This document shows, one piece after another, positions 22,119-33,956 of a DNA stretch of 64,000 nt (the stretch's first letter is position 1; every line of letters begins with the position of its first letter). The stretch lies in assembly GCA_027422505.1 (NCBI GenBank), contig JAPQWV010001591.1, forward strand, positions 1-64,000, in the 5' to 3' direction. Source of the stretch: Craterostigma plantagineum (lineage: Eukaryota; Streptophyta; Magnoliopsida; Lamiales; Linderniaceae). The position numbers were made by a program, and so were the translations under genes. Under the pieces are notes generated by a model. The model made no database searches and was not told the origin of the DNA. It worked only from the letters and a program-made list of their open reading frames with translations.

Positions 22119-23311
22119 TAATAAGAGAACGGTACTAATGTGAAAGGCGGAATAATAGGCACTCAGTGATTTCTTTAATATTATTTCTAACATATTCTAC
22201 TTTAAGCAGTAAATTGGACTTTTAGATAATCTGCTAATTGACTTTTTGTCTCAAACTTGCAATAACGAATACATAATATGCACGTGGTAACCCATACTAT
22301 AAAGCACATATAGAAATTTGTGACCGACTAGCCCACATGGATCTATTCATGATAATTTTTTATCAAAATAGTATTGGAATTCACAAAGCTACGAGACATC
22401 AGATGATTTAAAAATGAACTTTGGGTGACGGTTTCTATTTTGATATAAAAAGCAGTTGCCCAAGGTTAGTTAAATTTATTTTATTTTTTAAACTTTTATT
22501 ATTTTTTAAAATATCTAGTTCTCATGCATATGTTGATCAGACATACACAAGCATTAAGCGCAAACAAGGAACACGTGACTCGATTCACACGATCAAATAG
22601 AATAAGTAAAATATTAATACGTAGTCATTATTCGGCCTATCATGGCCTTACTGACAAAAGAATCTAAGCTAGCATATTAATAAAATAAAAGCACAAAATA
22701 TTCAAAGGCGTAATAGAGAAATAATATAAAAGCTTCGCTTTTCGCGGAAGGAACGCCTCGCAAGTCGTAGATCTTCTTCTACAATCGCCGTGTTCCTTTT
22801 AATTTTCAGCTGCAAGTCTTCGAATTATTTTCTCTTCATGGACGTCGTTTTTCTCTGCTCGTTCCCCTTTTCTATTGGCTGCCGTCCCTCCTATTCGCTG
22901 AGTAAGATCTCCTTTTTATAGAATAATCAGCCGACTTCAAAGATATTTATTTTCATAATCGAATCTACAATAAATGGATCATATATTTGACTTTATCCCC
23001 TCTTTTTTTTTCCATGCGCATATCTTGGTGGACTTTATAAGCAACTTTGACTTGTTCTCCTAGCATCAATCGACTCTTGTGGGCTTTAGCTAATCCATAT
23101 GCTTAAACTAAAAGTCCACAATTAAATTCTTGTGATGATTAATCCCAATTCCCATAAACGTGTTGACGATGGCTCGACTTTGGTTCTTTTTCCTATATCT
23201 ATGTCAAACAGGAAATATGCACGTAAGGGTATGATATCCAAGTTTATTCGAATAAATAACGGCCAAAAATACGCTTTTCGGGGTATAAAAATAGCGTAAA
23301 ATCCTAACGTA
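22119..23311 (-). repeat. 3' LTR region of the Athila-like element (left end unresolved)
   Basis: The sense start TGTTGATACG is at 23311, next to a polypurine tract (minus AGTTTGGGGGT, 23312-23322). A TATA box, TTCTATAAAAAGG on the minus strand, is at 22911-22923. Sister LTRs here are 1.6-1.8 kb, so the LTR may extend into or be cut by the CACTA region. Confidence 0.6.
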
Positions 23312-24995
23312 TCAACAACCCCCAAACTAGTTCGATCGTCCTCGATGATAAACGCGGAACAAAACTAAATCAAGTTAGGATTGTAGAACATCAGTCAATG
23401 AAATTCTCATGTTTCATCTCAGAAAACGTAAAAGCATATAGTCGAGATAATCATCAACTAATGAACGATCTAATCAAGACACGATGCATGAGGTAATAGG
23501 TCGCCATCTTATCATAGCATGAAAAACATTTCTAGAATTATACCACGCATCAATCCACAACTCTCACAAGGATCGCTCAAGTCGCTCGGGGTGTTTTCAA
23601 AGGATCTGTATAAAAACGCTCAATTCGCGACATGAAAAGAATTTACTCTATGCTTGCAAATATATCATATCATAGTCACATAGTAGAAGTCATGCACGAA
23701 TTAAAGGGTCTTTCATCAAGGGTTGTAATGGGGCTCTGGTTTTGAAAGGTGCGTCATATAGGAAAGTGAGCTAAAAGTATCAAACGTGTCAATCATCGAA
23801 TCGCTCTTCTAATGCCGTCTCTATTTTTCACTCGAGTCATCCTTTCACCTTTTCTAGCTCTTCTCGCTCGTTTTTTTTCTTTTTCTCTTTTTTTTTCTCT
23901 CTCTTTTATTCGATCCAGCCCCTACTATCTTTTTTTGTACGTCTTATCGAAGGGAGAGGTTTCTAGTCCGTTGCAATATTACGATGAGAGATCTATATCA
24001 TAGGATGAGTTCGTAACTAACATGCATCGACGATTAGCTCCTTCTCAACCCACAAGTCACTATTCACGATATCGACAAATGTTAACGTTCATACGAGTTG
24101 TATAGGCTAAATGGAGGCAATCAGGCTAAATATCTGGGCTCGAAATCAACAAATAAGTCAAATAAGGCTTAAAGGGGCTCACTAAGTGGTAAACACGTAA
24201 GGTATGGAAATATTTAGGCCAATGATTCAATCCTAGTGCCCTTCTCATTTTTGCACATAAAAATCCACATAGTAACCACTGACATGCATAACAGAGCAAG
24301 TTCGAAAATATTCAGTCCATGCGTGTCACACAAGAATAAACACCGAGCATAATGAGTTGCTCTGAATTTTTCTGAAGGCTCAATAACTCACGTATATAAC
24401 TGGGTTTGTGCTTCATGATACGCAATACTCTCCTAAAGCAGTCAATATAGCCAAATAATCATTTTAATATCACGACAATGCAACATGTGAGACTATCACA
24501 CTTAATTCATCGAATAATATCCCGGCACGGTAAAATTTTAAAAGTTTTCATCATTGACAGGAGATTCCACAGATGACGCTCAAATCGCAAACTTCATCAG
24601 TTATACCCACTAAAAGACCGAAGTACATCGATACCTAAACATGTAAGCATAATCTAGCATGTGTCACATCCTACCCCCAAACTAAATAGCACATTGTGCT
24701 CAATGTGTAAACTAAAAGCAAAGAAAGAGTAGAAGTGACACTGTAGGAATTTTACGTCGATCGATGTAGAAGACTTTGTTGATTCACGGTAAGCAAGTAA
24801 CCATCGCAAACGGGCACCCCCGAACTAGTTATGAGCCTTCGAAACAAACATGACTAGGCGCACCGTGAGAGTTTTATTAGACAAAATAAATAATACTTAG
24901 AATAATAGGACTAAATATAATATATATGCATCGCTAATACTTGGATTGCCTCCCAAGAAGCGTTGTTTTTAAAAGTCGTTAGCTCGACTTTCGAG
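23312..24995 (-). other. 3' non-coding region of the Athila-like element
   Basis: This lies between the integrase end and the polypurine tract. Words such as CCCCCAAACTA and CATTGTGCTCAATGTGTAAA are commonly seen downstream of pol in these elements. No env-like frame is apparent. A T-rich pyrimidine tract is at 23820-23930. Confidence 0.5.
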
Positions 24996-24999
24996 ACGA

Positions 25000-27698
25000 T
25001 CAGAGTGGCTTGGTGTCTAAGCTTGTTTTGGTGTTCTGGAGGTCCTTCAGCTCGCTGGTATTCTCTCCAGACGAGGTGTCCCTAAAAGGCACAGAACAAC
25101 GTAAAGCAAGAATATTAGTAGCACTAGGTTCTTCAAGTAATACCAAGTTCGCTTTGCCAATTTCCCCATCGTCGTAGAGTTTCAAGCGCTGCCCATTAAA
25201 TGTGTGTTCGTCCTTTCCGTTGATAAGATTTGTACGGCCCCGGATGAAAATACTTTCTGCACTATATGGGGGCCAACCCACTTATTCTTTAACTTCCCTC
25301 GAAAGAGACGTAGCCTTGAGTTGAATAGCAAGACGCGATCGCCGACTTTGAACTCCCTTTTCATGATCTTCCCATGCCACTTCTTTGTTCGCTCCTTATA
25401 TAACTTGGCATTCTCGTACGATTGTTGATGAAACTCGTCCATCTCATTCAACTGGAGCAACCTATTTTTACCTGCTTCAGACAAATCAAAGTTTAGCTTT
25501 TTAATAACCCAATATGCACGGTGTTCTAATTCTACAGGTAAATGGCATGCTTTTTCAAAAACAAGACGAAACGGCGAAGTCCCTATTGGAGTTTTATATG
25601 TGGTGCGGTACGCCCATAGTGCGTCATCTAGCTTCAGCGACCAATCATTCCCTGAGGCGTTCACCGCCTTTTCCAAGATCTGCTTCAGCTCCCTTTTTCG
25701 AAACCTCTACCTGTCCACTAGTCTGAGGATGGTATGGGGTAGACACTTTATGCTTCACACCATACTTAGACAAGAAATTAGCAAATAACTTATTACAGAA
25801 GTGAGTACCGCCATCGCTAATTATTGGCCTACGTGTACCAAAACGAGTAAAAACATGCTGCTTAAGAAATCGAATGACTATGTGTGCATCATTGGTCCTA
25901 CATGCCTCTGCCTCTACCCATTTAGACACATTATCTACTGCTACCAATATATACTTATTTGACCATGAACTGGGAAAAGGCCCCATAAAATCAATTCCCC
26001 ACACATCAAAGAGTTCGATTTCTAACATGATATTCAATGGCATGTCATACTTTCGAGACATAGCACCCGTACGCTGACAACGTTCACATGAGGCAACATA
26101 AGCATGCGCATCCTTAAACAAGGTAGGCCAAAACAAACCTGATTGTAATACTTTAAATGCAATCCTAGTGGGTCCATGGTGTCCACCCATCAAACTCGCA
26201 TGACAATGAGATAAAACATGAGCTCACATCTTGGACGGGTATACATCGCCGGATTAACTGATCAGAGCAAATCTTGTATAGGAATGGATCGTCCCACAGG
26301 TAGTGTTTCGCATCAGAGAGAAATTTCTTCTTCTAATGAAAACTCAAGCTTGTGGGAATCTCACCTGGAGAGCATAATTTGCAAAATTCGCAAACCAAGG
26401 AAATGATGTATCGATCAAAGCAAATAATTGTTCGTCAGGAAAATATTCGTCAATAGGTAACTCTTTATCATGCTCATGTGAATTATCTAACCTAGATAAA
26501 TGATCAGCTATCACATTCTCAACACCTTTTTTATCATTAATCTCTAAGTCACACTCTTGAAGTAGTAAAATCCAGCGAATCACATAGGCTTAGCATCTTT
26601 CTTAGCAAATAAGTATCTAAGCGCAGCATGATCAGCGTAGATGATTACCTTATTCAACACTAAGTAAGAATGAAATTTATCTACTGCAAATACAACGGGT
26701 AGTAACTCTTTCTCGGTAGTAGCATAATTCCTCTGTGCATCGTCCAGAGTTTACTAGCATAGTAATGACCTGAAATACCTTATCCTTGCGTTGTCCTAAA
26801 ACTGCACCTACCACACCATCGTTAGCATCGCACATCAGTATAAATGGGAGTGTCTAGTCAGGTGCGATCATCAGTGGGGTTGTGGTGAGTTTCTCCTTTA
26901 AAGTGCGAAAAGTCTGCAGACAATCATCAGTGAAGTTCAAGATAGCATCCTTAACCAGTACATTAGATAATGGCTTAGCTATTTTTGAAAAATCCTTTAT
27001 GAAGCGTCGGTAGAATCCTGCATGTCCCAAGAAGCTTCGAACTCCCTTCATTGACGTGGGTGGTGGCAACTGCTCATCGCGTCAACCTTGGCTCGATCCA
27101 CCTCAATTCCTTTGTGCGACACCTTGTGCCCGAGAACTATACCTTCTTGTACCATAAAATGACGCTTCTCCCAATTTAAGACAAGGTTAGTCTCTTCGCA
27201 TCGTGACAGAACAATTGCCAAATTATCGAGGCATGTATCAAATGTAGACCCAAATACAGAAAAATCATCCATGAATATCTCCATAAACTTCTCTTCCATA
27301 TCATGAAAATAGCAAGCATGCATCTCTGAAAAGTAGCTGGTGCATTACAGAATCCGAATGGCATACGTCTATATGCAAAAGTACCATAAGGAAAAGTCGT
27401 ATTCCTGATCCCCAGGTGCTATAGAAATCTGATTATAACCTGAGTAACCATCTAGAAAGCAGTGAAACTCATGTCTAGCTAGTCTTTCTAACATTTGATC
27501 AATAAAAGGGAGGGGGAAATGATCTTTTCGGGTCACATCATTCAATTTTCTATAGTCTATGCATACACGCCACCCCGTAACAGTCCTCGTGGGAATCAAC
27601 TCATTAGAGGCATTCTTTATATCGGTCATACCTCCATTTTTAGGAACAACCCGAGTCGGACTAACCCATGCTATATCAGAGATATGGTAGCTAATACC
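25000..27698 (-). pseudogene. Athila-like gypsy pol: RT, RNase H, integrase (broken)
   Basis: Read from right to left. Reverse transcriptase: DIAWVSPTRVVPKNGG and GWRVCIDYRKLN (about 27500-27698), then the catalytic FMDDFSVFG (about 27260) and FYRRFIKDFSKIAKPL (about 27010). RNase H ends IADHLSRL (about 26500). Integrase has a zinc-finger CERCQ (about 26080), WGIDFMGPF (first Asp), ISDGGTHF (second Asp) and QTSGQVEV (Glu), then a C-terminal [10 protein letters not shown] near 25270. Several frameshifts and stops break it (for example near 26580, 27050 and 27365), so it is inactive. The N-terminal RT part continues at 31012-31089 beyond the solo LTR. Confidence 0.92.
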
Positions 27699-30600
27699 TG
27701 TAATACATGAGTCCCCGTAAGCTAGTATGGCCAATAAATTGTTCGTGCATGTCTTATACCTATGCGGTTCATGAATTTCGTGGTTATGCAATTATATGAA
27801 CTTTGTACATAAATTATGTGTTTTTTGGTGATATCTACCCTAATTGGGAATTTTCGAAAATAAAAAATAAGGGAGACGGAGGATTTTATGTATAAAGGTG
27901 CTTATGTGATTTTATGAAATTGTATGAATTTAGTTTCGTGCCTACGTGATCATATGATTTTTGCATACTAATTATGCACTAAGGGAATTATGTGAATGTT
28001 ACGCATCTAATTATGTGCTTAGTTAATTTCGTGATACTAAGAATACTAAGTTAGGAGAAATTATTGGTAAAAACTAGATATAAGACAACGATGAGGTTCG
28101 AATTATACCATTAAAATAATAATATTAGCAAAGATAAGAAATTGGACTAAATTATAATTGGGCTATATATAAATGCAAATGTAGGCCCAAAGCATTAAAG
28201 TCAATCGTTAGGAGACAAAGCTCCTTAAGTTGAGGGTAATGCACGTCCATATGTGTCCCGCCAAGTAAGCTTTTGGTGGTTTGGTACTTATCTAAAACCT
28301 TATGGGCTCGTTTGATATCAGTGTGTAGGATTACATGGGTATAAGTTATTCGTGTATAGCTATACAAGGATTTTGTTGATGTTGTGTTTGAACATGTTTT
28401 TTAATTTTTTGTGTTATGATATAAATTGTGTTTGAGATGTGTATAGGTGTGTATGGATTAGTGATACACACCCCATAACCACCTTAGAGGTGGGTACGAA
28501 TATACAAGGCCTATAATAAAAAACCTTGTAATAGCGTGTATAGCCATGCAAGGCATGTATGGCTATACATAGATATCAAACACGACACAACTTATTCATA
28601 CACATCCTATACACACCCATACACACCCATACACACCTATCAAACGAGCCCTATATTCTATAAACTCATTGAAGTGAGAAAACGAAAAAGGAGATAAAAC
28701 AAAGAAGAAAGAGTTAAGCTAACGAAGAACAAATCTCGCTTGTAAAGGTAAAACTGTAATTCTATTTAAAGCAAGATTTAGTATGTATTAAGTATTATTA
28801 GGCTTGAAAAAGGATTCTATGTCATACGGGTACACGTTCTAATTTTGTAGGTTTTAAAGTTGAATAAAACCTTAAGAAGAAACCCTTTCGATGGAGGGTT
28901 TAGTAATTTCTCGAAGTTAATAATCATGTTCTTGAGATTTAGTGTTAACTTACTTAGATATATGTAGGAATTTTACAGATTTAATGTTGAGGGTGTTTAG
29001 AAAATAATTACAGTTCGTGTAGTATTTAAACTGTTCTTGGGGAGAATAGCTTTTTTCATCGAGAATCTTCAAGTTTTAAAGTGTTAGAACTGTTGTAAAT
29101 TCCATTAAGAACCGTGAAATATGAGGTTCACGAATTTAGGAGGTGTGCGTATTGGTAGCGAAATAGAGGTTCCACGAACCATAGTTCGCGAATCCTTGAT
29201 AAACGAGATTCGCGAACCCTAAAGTTTCATATGCATGAGTTCGCGAAACCTTGTCGAAATGAAATTCACGAATCCAAGAGTCAATTAGGTTTGCGAATTA
29301 AACATGGGAAATTTCACGGGTCGAGCAAGTCACGAACTTAGAGCTTTGTCTTAGGGGATTCGCGAGGCATAACTTGGCAGGTCATTTCGCGAACTTGATA
29401 AGTGAAAACTGAAATTGGCGAACCCTAGTTTGCGAGTTGTGTGAGTGTAGAGTAGATAGACCATTTTGCGAAATATATATGTGCTAGGTATTTCACGAGT
29501 TATACTAGGTTGACGAACTCATAAGGATCGCGAATTAGGATAAATTTGGCGACCCATGAGGGAGTAAGAATTACTTAACGAATTGAGAGGTCTACTAATT
29601 CACGAATTTTATATACTTCATGAATTTAATAAGTCATGAATTAGGAACCATGCATTTAGCTTCACGAGTTCAAGAAAGATCACGAATTCTATTTCACGAA
29701 TTGAACAAGTCACGAATTATGAGCCATGCCATGAATCTCACCAACTAAGAATTTCACGAAGTGGAGTAATAATCACGAACCATACAAACTTCACGAGCCG
29801 TAGGTTTACGAATCATGAGAACTTGCATGGGCTAAATAGGTTCGCGAAGGTGAAGTTATCAAGTCTAGTGGTAGTTCACGAGTTATTCAAATCTCACGAG
29901 TCCTAAGTCTAAATTTAGTCACGAATTAAATATACTTCGTGAATCATGAGCTTTCAAGAATTAAAATTTACGAACTCTCTCCAAACAATTATCCACCAAA
30001 TACAATGTTAAATAGAATATATCACTACTTAGGAAATTCAAGACTTCAACTAGTTAAGCAATTTCGATAGTGTACTAATATTATAATTTTGTGCTCAAGG
30101 ACGGGAATTAGGAGAATTCACGGGTCAGGTAGCAGTTAATCTACGGACGACAAGTAAGTGGGAAATTTCAACTACAACACATAAAATTATGTGCATCATT
30201 TGCGTGGCTATGTGCTTCTGTGATTCTATGTGATTTATTACATGACATGAACTGCACGACACGGCATGACAAGTCATCTAACATTTTCATACATGCATTC
30301 CACGGGCATACACGAGTCTCACGAGAGTTTTATGATCGCCGGGGTGCGATAAGTAGTTTCTCATATTAGTATGTCATGATTTTTACGACAAGACACGTGC
30401 AAGACAAGATGAGTAATACGGCTATTCTAATGCCACGAGGTGACTCTCTAAGTCGCCGTTGTCAAGACAAGACATGTGCAAGACAAGACATGTAATATGG
30501 GCAAATGCCCTCGTAGCAAGATTAGCCGAGGGCCCTATAAAAAAAGACACGTGCAAGACAGGAGGTGTATTAGAGACCCTACAAGACAAGACAAGACATT

Positions 30601-31011
30601 CCGAGGATTAGTGAGCATTGGCGTGTATGCCTCTGCAACTCATGACACGGGCACTGCATGCATAAATTCCCACACTGAGCTCTATAAGCTCATCCATGTT
30701 TTATGTGTTGTAGGTTCGAGCGAACATGGTACGTGATCGCCTCGCCGGCAAGGCATTCTTTTGAAGCTTCCCAGCGTCTTTTAGGGGTAGTGTACGTGGA
30801 TGACGACCCGGGCGCATAGGAAATTTTTTTTGCTGGAATGTATACACGTCCCGTGTAATTAAGACATGAATATAATTAGGAAGTTAGTGTAATTCTTTTG
30901 TCGTGTATAGGAAACGAACTCCTTTATGAAAAAAAGGAAAATTTTTATACGTATTTCCGCATTGCATTACTTCAAACACATCGTTAGGTAGCGATGGCTA
31001 GGGTCGCTACA
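27699..31011 (+). repeat. Solo LTR of the A family, inserted in the Athila-like RT
   Basis: TGTAATACATG and GGTCGCTACA ends are flanked by the 5-bp duplication ATACC (27694-27698, 31012-31016), and RT coding resumes beyond it. The ends match element A at 38755-43217 in reverse orientation (CGTAAGC, GGCCAATAAATT, GCGATGGCTAGGGTCGCTACA). There is no internal region, so this is a solo LTR. It carries a MITE and an array of TTCGCGAA-like words (about 29100-29990), and GACACGTGCAAGACA repeats at 30390-30600. Confidence 0.9.
28304..28651. mobile_element. PIF-like MITE, 348 bp
   Basis: Terminal inverted repeats GGGCTCGTTTGAT/ATCAAACGAGCCC are flanked by TAT on both sides (28301-28303, 28652-28654). 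The interior has GTATAGCTATACAAGG-type inverted words. It shares ends with the 800-bp element at 42161-42960. Confidence 0.8.
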
Positions 31012-31089
31012 ATACCTGCATCCAAAAGCTTAATTACCTCCTTTTCACCACTTCTTGCATCGCTGGGTTTAGGCGTCTATGTGGTTGTT
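31012..31089 (-). pseudogene. Continuation of Athila-like RT N-terminus
   Basis: Minus-strand translation gives RRLNPAMQEVV then, after a 1-nt frame change, EVIKLLDAGI, which joins directly to GISYHISDIAW at 27698. It stops where the next LTR begins. Confidence 0.85.
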
Positions 31090-31356
31090 TGATAAATGGA
31101 ATTTATATTATATTTTATACCCCGTAAAGGCGTATTATCGGTTGATACTAATATAAATTTCTTCGAATATTATGCTTATATGTTTATATTTAAATTTTGA
31201 TAGATATTCGCAAAAAGAACTACAACCGGAAATATTCGGGCTTGAGATAAATTGGAGGAATCATTTAACCAAATATCGACCCAAACCAATTGGGCCGAAG
31301 AATTAATATCAACCCAAATCTAATAGCCGAGCCCAAGTCCATGATGATAATAAAAT

Positions 31357-31429
<73 letters not shown>

Positions 31430-31696
31430 AATATCAACGACAACATTGAGCTGCAAGCCCCACAAGCACATGGCTCAAGGAAGAATATCTCCCACAGGAT
31501 AGATCGAAGAAAATCTCACGCCTCCAAGAAGCTCATGGCTCAAGGAAGAATATCTCCCACAGCAGCCTTTGAGTTGCCATTTGAAGATTATGTATGTATT
31601 TTCATCATCTACAAAAGGGGGAGAAGGATCGAGCACTTGATGATCATTCTGCATCATCTCTGATCGACCTCTCTGTTCAACACGTTAACCTCTCAA
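31090..31696 (+). repeat. Left part of LTR C (Athila-type), split by element B
   Basis: It starts TGATAAATGG and shares TTTTATACCCCG with the LTR start at 23311. It joins in sequence to 45551 once element B and one CTCAA copy are removed. It holds a 64-bp-offset duplication of ATGGCTCAAGGAAGAATATC (31469, 31533) and a degenerate TATA-like CTACAAAAGGGG near 31609. Confidence 0.75.
31358..31429. repeat. (GA)n microsatellite
   Basis: About 72 bp of GA repeat with one interruption near 31411. Confidence 0.95.
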
Positions 31697-33956
31697 TGTA
31701 ACGATCCTCGTTTTGTAAGAAAGGTTTGTGGTGGATTTCCGCAACGCAAGCCGCAGAAGGCCCGTCTAACAAAAATGTTTTCCTATATTCTAATATATTA
31801 CAACAAAAGATTATCTACAATGTCAAAATCTATACAAAGGCCGTAGCCCCAAAAGTCAAAAGGATCAAAAGCCTTATCGCCGCTCCACATGTCTTTATCA
31901 TGTATGCTCTGCCCTCAAAAGTCCGTGGACCACCGTCACCAGCCGCCTTAGTCCTGACGCCGCGCGTCAGACTCAGTACCTACAACACGTCAACACTGAG
32001 CGATATGCCCAGTAGGTGAATAAAAAATGCATGAATGCACGGGAACGCTCATTTGCAATCCCAATGTTTCGTATACAATGCACACTATATCTTTTTCCGC
32101 ATTTTGAATCACACAACACAGGGCCCTAGGTCGGACTCGACACCTCGTGCGCCTATAACATAACGGGAGCTTACACTGACAGCATTTTGACGTTCACGCA
32201 ACTACCCTGGTAGGTCTCTCTTCCGTAAGCGGTTGCCGACATTGACAGCATTTTGACGTTCACGCAACTGCCCTGCCAATGTCCCTCCGCTGAAAATCAA
32301 ATCACGACGGTTTTGCACCTCGGGACGTTCACGCCCGAGTAGACAGGACGTTCACGCCTGCTGCCGTCACTTGTCACATGAGTACCAACCTGGACTCCTC
32401 AACGAGTCAATCAAATCACAATAAACTCGAACTACCCCGCTCAGCAGTACGCCAATTAATCATTTTCTCAGTAAAGTGTAAATACCTCTCACCCGTGTAA
32501 TATGATATGCATATGCTATGCATATAAACGTGATAACACATGAAATCGTGAATTCACAAGAAATGTACGTAAAACACGTAAAACACGTAGTCACGAAAAC
32601 CATCGAATAAAAACATATAAGCCACATATGTGTTTACGTATTGTAGATGGATGATCCACCTACCTGTCCTCCCGCTATCGTTAAATAGGAAGTTGGGGGC
32701 AAAATTATAAAATTGGGTCACTAAGTATACAAGTTTTCGTTTTTGGGTCACTATGTTTGATAATTGCAAAAGTAGGTTACTAACTTTTCATGTGAAAACA
32801 ACTTTGGGTCATGTTTCAATTTTAGGTCACTAAGAATATATTTTTTCGATTTTGGGTCACTAAGTTTAGATTTTTTCAATTTTGGGTCACTATGTTTATA
32901 ACATTAGTACCAAATGAGTGACCCAAAATTGAAAAAAATGTAAACTTAGTGACCCAAAATCGAAAAAATATATTTTTAGTGACCTAAAATAGAAAATGAC
33001 CCAAAATTGTTTTCAAATGAAAAGATAGTGACCTACTTTTGCAATTATCAAACATAGTGACCCAAAAGCGAAAACATGTACACTTAGTGACCTAATTTTA
33101 TAATTTCCCCGGAAGTTGGGTATAGTCCCTATATATCGATCCTCTGAATATAATAAATGTTATTAGTATCTTTATCAATTCTCAAACAATAATGGTATAA
33201 AATAGTTATTTTATATATTAGACTCGACAGTCAACGGTCAACCCGTTAAACTAATTCGCTCGATTTGTGGTCAAAATCAAGCCAACGCCTGATTTTGAAA
33301 TACCCTAAATCGCCTGATTGTCCCTAACGATATTTATTGAAAATAAAGCGCGGCGATTTTCCACTATCGGTCGAATTGCAAATCGCCTGATTCCATATAC
33401 AGAATTCCCCAAGCTTTCGCCCGATATTAGATTCGCCGAGTTCTACTTAAAGGCTCAAATGGGCCGATTGGTCCCTTCTTGGAATCGCTCGATTCATCAT
33501 GTTTTGAAACTTGGTGTCACCCGATTCCAAGTCGTCGAGTTCCATCCAAGTCTTCCAATCACCCGATTCACCTCATAAATTACTATATCATATAACTGGG
33601 CGAATTCCCAAATCGACCGAATGACAAATCGCTCGATTCTCTAAATCCAATCGCCCGGAACTCCATATGCTTAAATGTTTTAAATTATTCCTAAGTTTGA
33701 AATGAGTAAAATCGATCGAAAGTCACATAATTCTCATCTAATCGACCGAATATTTTAATATTCTAAGATTTGAAACAACTAAAATCTCTGATACTCATAT
33801 GAATGGAATCGTCCGATTCTTTTCAAAAATACTGATTCTTTCTAAAACCCTATAAACAACTCCTATCAAAACCATCTTCAAAATCACCCGATCCTCATGA
33901 GTTTCGCCTAGTTTTAATATCATTCCAAAATCGGCCGATCGCATGGCCTTGGAAAT
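31697..33956 (-). repeat. Element B, left (3') LTR, truncated
   Basis: It begins TGTAACGATCCTCG, the usual inverted end of chromovirus-type LTRs starting TGTAATACCCG. CTCAA precedes it (31692-31696) and follows the other B end (45546-45550). From 32385 it parallels 43218-44595. It stops near 33956, where A-family LTR sequence takes over. It contains a 66-bp-period repeat of GACAGCATTTTGACGTTCAC (32178, 32244) and a foldback MITE. Confidence 0.8.
32698..33110. mobile_element. Foldback MITE with 9-10 bp duplication
   Basis: Almost the whole 413 bp is an inverted repeat of GGGTCACTAAG-type words. GGAAGTTGGG flanks both sides (32688-32697, 33111-33120). The sister LTR B2 near 43522-43533 has a single GGAAGTTGGG, the empty site. 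The duplication size suggests Mutator-like mobilisation. Confidence 0.9.

Noticed and set aside
31265..31471. 68-codon frame with a long Ser-Leu run
   Set aside because: It is the translation of a (GA)n microsatellite.
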